DNA from: Bacteroidota bacterium
GTDB taxonomy: Bacteria; Bacteroidota; Bacteroidia; Flavobacteriales; Weeksellaceae
Length of the DNA stretch: 5,905 nt
Assembly: GCA_023426625.1 (NCBI GenBank)
Contig: JAFAAJ010000315.1
Span: 1 to 5,905 of the forward strand
Direction of reading: 5' to 3'
A program made the position numbers and the translations under genes. Below are positions 1-5,882 of the stretch, piece by piece (position 1 is the first letter of the stretch; each line of letters opens with the position of its first letter). The notes under the pieces are model-generated. The model was not told where the DNA came from, searched no databases, and saw only the letters and a list, made by a program, of their open reading frames with translations.

Positions 1-1046
1 ATAACCAGCTCGCAAAGCAGTCTTGTGGATGGGAAACCAGAACAGGCTGGAATAGATGTAGTTCTAATCATCATGATGGATCTAACTTCATGGAATGTGA
101 ATATCTTTATGATATGACCCATGGTTATCCTCCTACAACCTATACATACAGTGTATATAGTTGTATTGATATTGATGATGACTCTACTATGCCATCTAAT
201 CCCGGTGGAGGAGGTGGAAGTGGAGGAGGAGGAGGATCTTGTGAAGGTTGTTCATCCAATCCAGACGATTGCGTTACAGCTCCTACCGATCAGCAAAGCC
301 CGTCAACAGGATTTACAGATGAAAATGGATGTCTTATAGGAACTCCTACTTTACCGAATTTAGGCAATCCTAAGCCACAAACTCCTTGTGAGAAAATAAA
401 GGAACAGAGAAATGATGAAAATTTCAAAAAAAGAATGGATACGCTACAAGGAAAAACAGGATTGAAAAAAGAAACAGGCTATATACAAAAATGGGGAGGT
501 GATTATGTATATCAAGATAATGCGAGTGCCACTCCCACAGCAAATTCCTTAAGTTTACCCCAAATAGAAACAAATACTTATATAAAAGGATTTGCCCATA
601 CACATGTTGATGATTATGACTTTGTAGATCCTGACGATGGACTAACAAAAACTAAAATAGGAATAAAAAACTTTTCTCCTGCAGATGTGGTATATTTTAT
701 GGATATAATACAAAATGCACAAATAAAAGGTCATCCTTTAGGAGATGCTTTTGGAGTAATGGTTTCGAGTGGGAATAACTATCAATTAAGATTTACAGGC
801 AATCAATATCAAATCAAGACCTTTACTAAAGAACAATCTGATTCTCATCGAGACCCATATACAGAATATATGAAGCCCTTCATTGGTAAACAAAAAAAGT
901 TGGAATATAGATTCTTAAAATATATAAGTGAAAAAATGAATTTGAAAGGAATAACTTTGTACCGAATGAACTCTGACGGAACAAATACTGAAATAAAACT
1001 CAATACTGATAAGACCGATACAGTAGAAACCAATTGCCCGAACTAA
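1..1046 (+). CDS. C-terminal part of a large protein with Gly/Ser linker and JAMM/JAB-like domain (5' end outside window)
   Basis: The frame is open from the left edge (first full codon at 3) to TAA at 1044-1046, giving 347 visible residues. The ATG at 90 is therefore an internal Met, and the 29 codons before it (NQLAKQSCGWETRTGW...) read as normal protein. Numbering from that Met, residues 1-100 are rich in Cys, Tyr, Asp and Pro, with a G5SG5S linker at 39-50 followed by CEGC. From about 100 a folded domain begins. It contains KETGY (E128), AHTH (H170, H172) and FSPADV (S196, D199). This order matches the JAMM zinc-metalloprotease signature (Glu, HxH, SxxD), but 23 residues separate the second His from Ser where classical members have about 7. 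A peptidase or isopeptidase role is inferred, not shown. The linker followed by a distinct C-terminal domain recalls modular secreted or polymorphic-toxin-like proteins of Bacteroidetes. The next gene encodes a lipoprotein 12 bases downstream, probably cotranscribed. The reading frame is certain, the domain call moderate, the biological role unknown. Confidence 0.85.
   Translation, partial: NQLAKQSCGWETRTGWNRCSSNHHDGSNFMECEYLYDMTHGYPPTTYTYSVYSCIDIDDDSTMPSNPGGGGGSGGGGGSCEGCSSNPDDCVTAPTDQQSPSTGFTDENGCLIGTPTLPNLGNPKPQTPCEKIKEQRNDENFKKRMDTLQGKTGLKKETGYIQKWGGDYVYQDNASATPTANSLSLPQIETNTYIKGFAHTHVDDYDFVDPDDGLTKTKIGIKNFSPADVVYFMDIIQNAQIKGHPLGDAFGVMVSSGNNYQLRFTGNQYQIKTFTKEQSDSHRDPYTEYMKPFIGKQKKLEYRFLKYISEKMNLKGITLYRMNSDGTNTEIKLNTDKTDTVETNCPN
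204..239 (+). repeat. GGA/GGT-rich triplet tract encoding a Gly/Ser linker
   Basis: Twelve codons encode two units of five glycines and one serine. The DNA is mostly GGA/GGT triplets, an obvious low-complexity tract in an otherwise AT-rich gene. It separates the N-terminal Cys-rich region from the C-terminal domain. Such a tract could change length by replication slippage in multiples of three without breaking the frame. Confidence 0.8.
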
Positions 1047-1058
1047 AAAATAAAAATT

Positions 1059-1643
1059 ATGAAAAAAATATTATTGATACTGATTTCTATTATTGCAATA
1101 TCTTGCAAATCCCAAACCATTTCATTAGAAGAAGCTGCACAATGTTTGACCAATCCAAATTGTCCAGATTTTAATTATGAGAAAGACATCAATAATTCTC
1201 TTGATAAATATGTAGGAACTTGGAAAGGAACTTATAATGGAAAAGTATATGAATTGAAATTTAATAAAAATTTATATACAAGTTTTGATCTTGAAATGAA
1301 ACGAGACAGAATAAAAGGAAGATTACGAATAACTACAGATGTGCCAAATGGATTACAGGGATTAACTATTTTTGATAACTTCAATGAACCGGATGATGAA
1401 AAAACCAGATTTTCAGGATTGGGTTTCCAGCCCAATTTACAATCTTATATGGTAAATTTTGTTGGACCATCTCCTCAAGGATGTATAAACTATGGGACGG
1501 TTTATTTAACTGTAAAACCAAATACACCCAATCAAATGAAGATTATATATGCATCGGATCATGATATTGTAGTTGGAGGATGTCCAAGTACATTTGAACA
1601 GACTTTCCCCGAGAAAAAAACAATAATATTAACCAAACAATAA
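1059..1643 (+). CDS. Small exported lipoprotein of unknown function (194 aa)
   Basis: The protein starts with a type II signal peptide: MKK, a hydrophobic stretch at 4-14, and lipobox AISC with the lipidated Cys at 16. The mature part has a Cys-rich start (C29, C35), then LDKYVGTWKGTYNGKVYELKF at about 48-68, with the GTW-x-G-x-Y pattern common to small beta-barrel-like lipoproteins, and later Cys at 142 and 175 that could form a disulfide. The rest is predicted beta-rich from alternating hydrophobic residues. It resembles a Flavobacteriia family I recall as DUF6705; this is memory and unchecked. The start is 12 A/T-only bases after the stop of the upstream gene, so both are probably on one transcript, and the A-rich leader is normal for this phylum. 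It may act with, or protect against, the upstream JAMM-like protein; that is inference from position only. ATA and AAA codons are frequent, unlike in pncB. Confidence 0.88.
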   Translation: MKKILLILISIIAISCKSQTISLEEAAQCLTNPNCPDFNYEKDINNSLDKYVGTWKGTYNGKVYELKFNKNLYTSFDLEMKRDRIKGRLRITTDVPNGLQGLTIFDNFNEPDDEKTRFSGLGFQPNLQSYMVNFVGPSPQGCINYGTVYLTVKPNTPNQMKIIYASDHDIVVGGCPSTFEQTFPEKKTIILTKQ

Positions 1644-1662
1644 TAAAGATTGTTTTAACAAC

Positions 1663-1689
1663 AAAAGTCTCCAAATCTTGGAGACTTTT
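1663..1689. terminator. Bidirectional intrinsic terminator between convergent genes
   Basis: A perfect 12-bp inverted repeat (1663-1674 with 1678-1689, AAAAGTCTCCAA and its complement) encloses a 3-base loop, so in practice the inner A-T pairs probably open to give a larger loop. The GTCTCC/GGAGAC core is flanked by A's on the left and T's on the right, giving a U-tract in both directions. It lies 20 bases after the lipoprotein stop and 20 bases after the stop of the facing YCII gene, so it can serve both. Confidence 0.9.
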
Positions 1690-1708
1690 TAGTTTGAAAA
1701 TTATATTT

Positions 1709-2227
1709 TCACGGATTTTCCTGGCTTATCTCAGCATGATGTTTCAGGTATAACGGCAGTGCTGCAGATCCGTACCACGGAAAAATTTCATAGCTGAACA
1801 CTCCGGCTTTAACGGCTGGATCGGTATTTACCCATTCTTCTGCTTCTTCTTTGGATTTTGTATTGAAGATGAACATCCCGCGGAATGTTTGTTTATTCTG
1901 TTCTAAAAAAGGTCCCGCTACAATGATCTTCCCTTCATCTGCCAGTTTTCCGATATTTTCCAAATGACCTTTCATCAGCTCACCCATTTTGGTTTTGTCT
2001 TCAATTTTCGTAGAACCTGTAGTCAGCATCACGATGGTGTAAGGTTTCATTCCGTATTTGTCGGCTCCAAGAGAGGTAGCCAGTTCCTGATTGAATTTTG
2101 GTTTTTCTGTCTGGGTAGTGTTTGCAGCTGATGTTCCGGGTTTTCCTGCCGCTCCGTCTTGTCCTTTTGTGGCAATGGCACATGAAGTGGCGAGGAAACA
2201 TAATGTCAATAGTAATAGTGTTTTCAT
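1709..2227 (-). CDS. Predicted lipoprotein with YCII (YciI-like) domain
   Basis: The 172-residue protein begins with a lipoprotein signal peptide (MKT, hydrophobic 4-13, lipobox ATSC with Cys16). A short linker at 17-50 contains four Gly-X-Y triplets (GQD GAA GKP GTS, 22-33), a small collagen-like stretch. Residues about 60-152 form a YCII-type ferredoxin-like domain: YTIVMLTTG strand, the family's conserved His (H88 in KGHLENIGKLADEGK), VAGPF at 103-107, FRGMFIF strand, a helix rich in Glu (SKEEAEEW), then NTDPAVKAG with D136, and a final strand ending FPWYG. YCII proteins are small, usually cytoplasmic, and mostly of unknown function; His and Asp are thought to be the active-site pair. Here the domain is sent to the envelope, which is less usual. 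The gene starts 5 bases after the pncB stop, so they are very likely cotranscribed. A link with NAD metabolism is not evident. Confidence 0.88.
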   Translation of the reverse strand: MKTLLLLTLCFLATSCAIATKGQDGAAGKPGTSAANTTQTEKPKFNQELATSLGADKYGMKPYTIVMLTTGSTKIEDKTKMGELMKGHLENIGKLADEGKIIVAGPFLEQNKQTFRGMFIFNTKSKEEAEEWVNTDPAVKAGVFSYEIFPWYGSAALPLYLKHHAEISQENP

Positions 2228-2232
2228 GGGAA

Positions 2233-3411
2233 CTAATTTTGTATTCTTAAAAATTCTTTTGCAAGTTCGATCATTTTAGGATCGCCGGTATATTTTCCGT
2301 GTTCATCGGAAAGTTTTACGGTTGGAATCCATTCATTATTGGGCGCCTGAACTCCGATAAGCTTCATAACGATGTTCATGGGTTTTAATCCTACATCATT
2401 GGTGAGATTGGTACCAATTCCAAAAGAGATCCCGATCTTTCCTCTGCAATAATTGGTGATCTCTTCCACTTTTTCAAGATTCAGTCCGTCTGAGAAAATA
2501 ATGTATTTGAATAATGGATTGATCCCATTTTTCTGGTAATGAGCGATTGTTTTATCTGCAAATTCCAATGGATCTCCGCTATCATGGCGAACCCCGTCAA
2601 AAAGCTTGGCAAATTTCTTGTCAAACTGTTGGAAGAAAACATCTGTAGTATAGGTGTCTGAAAGTGCAACTCCCAAATCTCCTCTGTAAACATCTACCCA
2701 ATGTTCAAGGGCTAACTGGTTGGCCATTTTAAATCCGTATTCCGCAGCATGGAACATAAACCATTCATGGGCGTGGGTTCCGATAGGTTTTACATTGTAT
2801 TTCATGGCGAAATGCACGTTGGAGCTTCCGATGAAATTGGAGTCCTGTTTCTGCATTAAAGCTTCCATGACCAGGTTTTGTACTCTGTAGGAATGTCTTC
2901 TTCGGGTTCCGAACTCGGCAAAATTCACTCCTAATTTATTAAGCTGTTCTGCTTTTTCAAGTGTTTTGCTTATGACTATTTCGTTGGAATCCCGTTCCAG
3001 ATGATTCATGATATAGTGCAGTTCGCTGATTAAGGATAATAAAGGAACTTCCCAAAGGATGGTTCTGTACCAAAGTCCTTCTACGGTTACCTTTAAATCA
3101 TTTCCCTCCTGTTGGATCCTGACTTCGGAAGGGTCGTAATGATAACCTTCAAGGAAATCCAGATAGGGAAGGTCTAAATAAGGGCAGGTTTTGGCAAGAA
3201 ATTGCTTTTCGTCTTTTGAGAGTTTCAATTCTGCCATTTTGGTGACCGCATCCCGTAATGCTTTATCAAATCCTTCCGGGAAATGATGTTTGCCTCTGTT
3301 GATGAATTCGTATTTTACAATCTGGCTGGGGAATAATTTTACCACTGCATTTTGCATCGTGATTTTATAGAAATCATTGTCGAGAATGGAATTCAGCCGA
3401 ACATCGTTCAT
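2233..3411 (-). CDS. pncB: Nicotinate phosphoribosyltransferase
   Basis: This cytoplasmic enzyme joins nicotinate and PRPP, using ATP, to form nicotinate mononucleotide, the entry step of NAD salvage (Preiss-Handler pathway). The 392-residue length fits the family (E. coli PncB is 400). Family motifs are visible: LDNDFYKITM near the N-terminus (10-19), EFGTRRRHS at 166-174, GTHAHEW at 211-217 in which H215 corresponds to the phosphorylated His of the enterobacterial enzyme, VRHDSGDP at 274-281, FSDGLNLEK at 306-314 and SFGIGTNLTND at 329-339. The start is set at the ATG at 3411. The frame extends to a TTG at 3429, but that TTG is part of the promoter -7 box, and the family begins near MNDVRLNSILDNDFYK. 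It is the first gene of a likely two-gene unit with the YCII lipoprotein. It looks intact, with no missing key residue. Confidence 0.96.
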   Translation of the reverse strand: MNDVRLNSILDNDFYKITMQNAVVKLFPSQIVKYEFINRGKHHFPEGFDKALRDAVTKMAELKLSKDEKQFLAKTCPYLDLPYLDFLEGYHYDPSEVRIQQEGNDLKVTVEGLWYRTILWEVPLLSLISELHYIMNHLERDSNEIVISKTLEKAEQLNKLGVNFAEFGTRRRHSYRVQNLVMEALMQKQDSNFIGSSNVHFAMKYNVKPIGTHAHEWFMFHAAEYGFKMANQLALEHWVDVYRGDLGVALSDTYTTDVFFQQFDKKFAKLFDGVRHDSGDPLEFADKTIAHYQKNGINPLFKYIIFSDGLNLEKVEEITNYCRGKIGISFGIGTNLTNDVGLKPMNIVMKLIGVQAPNNEWIPTVKLSDEHGKYTGDPKMIELAKEFLRIQN

Positions 3412-3426
3412 AAGTGTTATTTTAAA

Positions 3427-3434
3427 CAAATTTA
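3427..3434 (-). promoter_or_regulatory. Promoter -7 box for pncB
   Basis: On the - strand this reads TAAATTTG, a full match to the Bacteroidetes TAnnTTTG box. Transcription would start near 3420, leaving about 10 bases before the ATG at 3411. No good TTG -33 element is seen at the usual distance, where the dps terminator stem sits. Confidence 0.6.
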
Positions 3435-3448
3435 ATATATTAAAAAAT

Positions 3449-3477
3449 AAAAATCGCCTTATGGAAAGACGATTTTT
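3449..3477 (-). terminator. Intrinsic terminator after dps
   Basis: An 8-bp perfect stem (AAAAATCG at 3449-3456 with CGATTTTT at 3470-3477) continues after one C/A mismatch with three more pairs, around a 5-base loop (3461-3465). On the - strand it is followed by a T-rich run (CGATTTTTATTTTTTAA). It lies 25 bases after the dps stop and directly before the pncB promoter, so it separates the two transcripts. Confidence 0.82.
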
Positions 3478-3502
3478 AAGTATCTGTAGATTTTTTATGT
3501 TC

Positions 3503-3979
3503 TTATTTTCCTAAGTAGGAGTTGTACATCCAGACTTCTTTTTCCTGTTCTGTGATATAATCGCTCATTTGGGAATTTGTCCCTTCGTCACCTGCTTTTT
3601 CTGTTAGGTCAAGAAGTTCTCTTTGCAGATCAATAACCACCTTGAAAGAGTTCAGGATATTTTCCACGCTTTTGGTGCCGTCACTTACTTCTTTGCTTTC
3701 TTTAATGGTGGAAACTTTTAGGTAGTCTGAGTAATTGTGTGCAGGGGTTGCTCCCAGTGTTAGAATCCTTTCAGCAATTTCATCGATCTTTAATACTAAA
3801 TTGTTGTATAATTCTTCAAACTTAGGATGAAGCGTGAAGAACTGTTCTCCTTTGATGTTCCAGTGAGAGCCTCTGGTGTTTTGATAGAATACGGAATAGT
3901 TGGCTAGAAGTGTATTTAGCTTTTCTGCGATGGTTTTGCAATCGGTTTCATTAAGCCCGATGATATTGGCGTTTTTCAT
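3503..3979 (-). CDS. dps: Dps-family DNA-protection / ferritin-like protein
   Basis: Dps proteins form 12-subunit cages that oxidise Fe(II) with hydrogen peroxide and store the iron, protecting DNA from Fenton damage in starvation and oxidative stress. The 158-residue length is typical. The inter-subunit ferroxidase ligands are all present with family spacing: H39 in GSHWNIKG, H51 in FFTLHPKFEELY, then D66 and E70 in KIDEIAERI. This is the same spacing as H51, H63, D78 and E82 of E. coli Dps. The A-helix, the long helix 53-75 and the C-terminal helix TEQEKEVWMYNSYLG also fit. The N-terminus is short and not Lys-rich, so direct DNA binding through a Lys-rich tail is unlikely (inference). The start ATG at 3979 has an A/T leader without Shine-Dalgarno. 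The gene appears monocistronic, with its own promoter and terminator, and is divergent from the GT-C gene. No clear OxyR or PerR site was recognised. Confidence 0.96.
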   Translation of the reverse strand: MKNANIIGLNETDCKTIAEKLNTLLANYSVFYQNTRGSHWNIKGEQFFTLHPKFEELYNNLVLKIDEIAERILTLGATPAHNYSDYLKVSTIKESKEVSDGTKSVENILNSFKVVIDLQRELLDLTEKAGDEGTNSQMSDYITEQEKEVWMYNSYLGK

Positions 3980-4005
3980 ATTTTAGTAGCTATTATTTAT
4001 AAGTA

Positions 4006-4013
4006 CAAAGATA
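4006..4013 (-). promoter_or_regulatory. Promoter -7 box for dps
   Basis: The - strand reads TATCTTTG, a full match to TAnnTTTG. The predicted transcript start is near 4000, giving a leader of about 20 bases to the ATG at 3979. The -33 region has no exact TTG at the best spacing, so an activator or another sigma factor may help (inference). Confidence 0.65.
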
Positions 4014-4130
4014 AGAATTGTTGATGCTGTAAGGTGAGAATGTTAATAGAAGATGCCTATTTCAATATTTTAAAAGTAACTAAGATGTGAATTTATAGAC
4101 AGACCTTTAAAATAATTGAATTGGATTCTT

Positions 4131-4138
4131 TAATATTG
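4131..4138 (+). promoter_or_regulatory. Possible weak -7 box before the GT-C gene
   Basis: TAATATTG matches TAnnTTTG in all but one defined position. It ends 5 bases before the ATG at 4144, so transcription would begin at or next to the start codon. There is no TTG at -33 spacing. This is a tentative call in the 164-base divergent spacer (3980-4143), which otherwise holds only the dps promoter. Confidence 0.3.
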
Positions 4139-4143
4139 CGGAA

Positions 4144-5730
4144 ATGAAAAGTTTACTTATAACAACGGTTTTATTCTTTGGGGTCTGCGGAATCTATATT
4201 CTGTTGATGCTTTCCGGGACTGAAGGTCATTATACCTATATTATTGATGATGCCTATATTCATTTATCCATAGCTAAAAATTTTGCGCTTCATCAGGTTT
4301 GGGGAATGACTCCTTATGCCTTTTCATCTTCTTCATCGGCGCCACTTTTTACTTTTTTATTAAGTGTTTTCATTTCCTTGTTCGGAAATCATGAGCTGAT
4401 TCCTTTGTTTTTTAACGCGGTTTGTTCTTTTTTGATCATTCACTTTCTGAATCAATATTATTCAATTTTTTTTAAAAATAATAAGCATAGAATTATAGCC
4501 TCTTTATTTACGGTGTTTTTTGCTGTTCTCCATTTGCAGTTGTTGATCGGGATGGAGCACGCTCTGCATGTTTTGGTTGTGATTGTTAATGTTCTCTATT
4601 TATATCAATGGATGAATTCCGGGTTTAAAGACAGGGCTTCATTATACTGGTTTTATTCTTCTATAGCATTGCTTGGATTGATTCGGTTCGAAAGCATGTT
4701 CTATTTTGTGTCTCTGGCTCTTCTTTTTTTAGTGATCAAAAGATATCAGGAGATTTTTATGACTTTACTTTTTGGATTTGTACCGATACTACTTTTTGGA
4801 TGCTATAATTATCAGCAGGCGGGGTACTTCTTTCCGAATTCAGTGGTGGTGAAAGGAACACAGTTTGATTTTTCAGGGAATTATTTTGAGCAGATCTATG
4901 TAATCCTGTTTAAAAATATGCTTTTTAATGTAAGCTTTTATAAAGTAGGGTTGTTTCCTTTGTTGATGACAGCTGTTTTGTTGGTTAGAGAGTATAAAAA
5001 CAAGAAAAGGTTCAGTGAAATTGTTTCAGATTATTTTTTTGTTATTGTGTGGTCGCTTACCTTGATGCTGCATTCTTTATTTGGAGACTTTAAAGGTACC
5101 TTCCGATATGAAGCTTATATTATGGTAGGTTTTACAATGGCTTTAATTCCGAAATTGAAAAACTTTTTTACGCATCCGTTAATTCAGTTTAAAAAAGATA
5201 AAGTATCGGGGATTCTGATTTTGTGTTCTTTTCTTTTATTGATTTATAAAATCGGATATGCACATAAAATGCTTGTTCTTGGAAGTCGTAATATATATGA
5301 GCAGCAGGTTCAGTCTGCTAAATTTTTAAATAAATATTATAATACCTCAAAAGTTGTAGCCAACGATATCGGGGCGATCTGTTATTTTTCCGAGATCCAT
5401 TTATTTGATATTGCCGGTTTGGGGTCTAAAGAAATGATTCCGTTTAATCAGAATAAGAGAGTTTTCGATGATGAGTTTGAAAACTACCTGGAAAACTATT
5501 GCGAGAAAAATAAATATCAACTGGCGGTTGTTTATGAAAGCTGGCTCGGAAATCATGTTCCGGAAAACTGGAAGAAGGCAGCTGTTTTACAAATTAATAA
5601 TAAAATTGGAGTGGCGTCTGATCGGGTTACCATTTTTTCTATAGATCCGGATATTCATGATCAATTAAAACAAAATATAAAAAACTTTAACTGGAATAAA
5701 AATGTTAAAGTGGAGATTGCCGAAGAATAA
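4144..5730 (+). CDS. Polytopic membrane protein, GT-C-type glycosyltransferase-like
   Basis: The 528-residue protein has about 11-12 hydrophobic segments from 4 to 371, then a mostly soluble tail (372-528). Features resemble GT-C glycosyltransferases that use lipid-linked sugar donors on the outer face of the inner membrane. There is an acidic pair in the first external loop (D35 D36 in IIDDAYIHLSIAKN), followed by a Ser-rich stretch SSSSSAPLF at 61-69. GMEHAL at 136-141 and GLIRFES at 178-184 occupy the place of the GME and RPEG motifs. YFFPNSVVVKG at 228-238 resembles the PNT-x-x-x-K pattern. NDIGAICYFS and FDIAGLGS in the tail (408-428) are also typical of this kind of protein. Donor and acceptor cannot be deduced. 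No sugar-biosynthesis gene lies beside it, so it is an orphan; its neighbours are dps (divergent) and rpsL. The ATG at 4144 places the first membrane segment directly at the N-terminus. It could instead be a non-catalytic relative of the family. Confidence 0.85.
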   Translation: MKSLLITTVLFFGVCGIYILLMLSGTEGHYTYIIDDAYIHLSIAKNFALHQVWGMTPYAFSSSSSAPLFTFLLSVFISLFGNHELIPLFFNAVCSFLIIHFLNQYYSIFFKNNKHRIIASLFTVFFAVLHLQLLIGMEHALHVLVVIVNVLYLYQWMNSGFKDRASLYWFYSSIALLGLIRFESMFYFVSLALLFLVIKRYQEIFMTLLFGFVPILLFGCYNYQQAGYFFPNSVVVKGTQFDFSGNYFEQIYVILFKNMLFNVSFYKVGLFPLLMTAVLLVREYKNKKRFSEIVSDYFFVIVWSLTLMLHSLFGDFKGTFRYEAYIMVGFTMALIPKLKNFFTHPLIQFKKDKVSGILILCSFLLLIYKIGYAHKMLVLGSRNIYEQQVQSAKFLNKYYNTSKVVANDIGAICYFSEIHLFDIAGLGSKEMIPFNQNKRVFDDEFENYLENYCEKNKYQLAVVYESWLGNHVPENWKKAAVLQINNKIGVASDRVTIFSIDPDIHDQLKQNIKNFNWNKNVKVEIAEE

Positions 5731-5758
5731 AGCTTTGTTCCACATTGTGATGTAATCT

Positions 5759-5801
5759 CTTCATAATGCTTTCATTAGCCTAATTTGAATGAAAGTTGAA
5801 G
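5759..5801. repeat. Imperfect inverted repeat between the GT-C gene and rpsL
   Basis: An 8-bp perfect inverted repeat (CTTTCATT at 5769-5776 with AATGAAAG at 5788-5795) has an 11-base loop. It is extended by an outer 5-bp pair (CTTCA 5759-5763 with TGAAG 5797-5801) across an unequal bulge. No T-run follows it, so it is a poor intrinsic terminator. It lies 28 bases after the GT-C stop and upstream of the rpsL promoter, and could be a weak 3'-end hairpin or a protein-binding site. Confidence 0.5.
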
Positions 5802-5828
5802 AAAATGTATTATTCTATATATAACTGC

Positions 5829-5858
5829 TTGTCAATTAAAAAATTATTATTATTTTTG
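5829..5858 (+). promoter_or_regulatory. Promoter of rpsL (str operon)
   Basis: A TTG (-33) at 5829-5831 and TATTTTTG (-7, full TAnnTTTG match) at 5851-5858 are separated by 19 bases, the spacing known for Bacteroidetes housekeeping promoters. Transcription should start near 5864, with a short leader of about 18-20 bases to the ATG at 5883. This is the best promoter in the window, as expected for a ribosomal operon. Confidence 0.85.
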
Positions 5859-5882
5859 CAGCCTAAAATAAAAAGCAATTAA

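Noticed and set aside
204..239. Engineered (Gly-Ser) linker from a synthetic construct
   Set aside because: The units are five Gly plus Ser, in a continuous natural frame without cloning sites or vector sequence; Gly-rich hinges are common in Bacteroidetes proteins.
121..339. Open frame of 72 codons on the + strand
   Set aside because: It is an alternative frame of the Gly-linker gene; its Val/Glu run is only the GGA triplet tract read one base off.
90..1046. Complete 318-residue gene starting at the ATG at 90
   Set aside because: The same frame is open to the left edge with protein-like sequence, so the gene is longer and truncated by the window.
2001..2201. Open frame of 66 codons on the - strand
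   Set aside because: It overlaps the YCII lipoprotein gene in another frame and has a composition (Arg, His, Cys rich) typical of a shadow frame.
3412..3429. N-terminal extension of pncB from the TTG at 3429
   Set aside because: The codon lies within a full -7 box match, and the ATG at 3411 gives the usual family N-terminus.
4014..4130. OxyR/PerR-type operator or riboswitch in the dps-GT-C spacer
   Set aside because: No convincing palindrome or conserved RNA pattern could be seen beyond AT-rich sequence.
5769..5795. Intrinsic terminator for the GT-C gene
   Set aside because: The stem is AT-rich and no T-run follows on the + strand, so it is recorded only as an inverted repeat.
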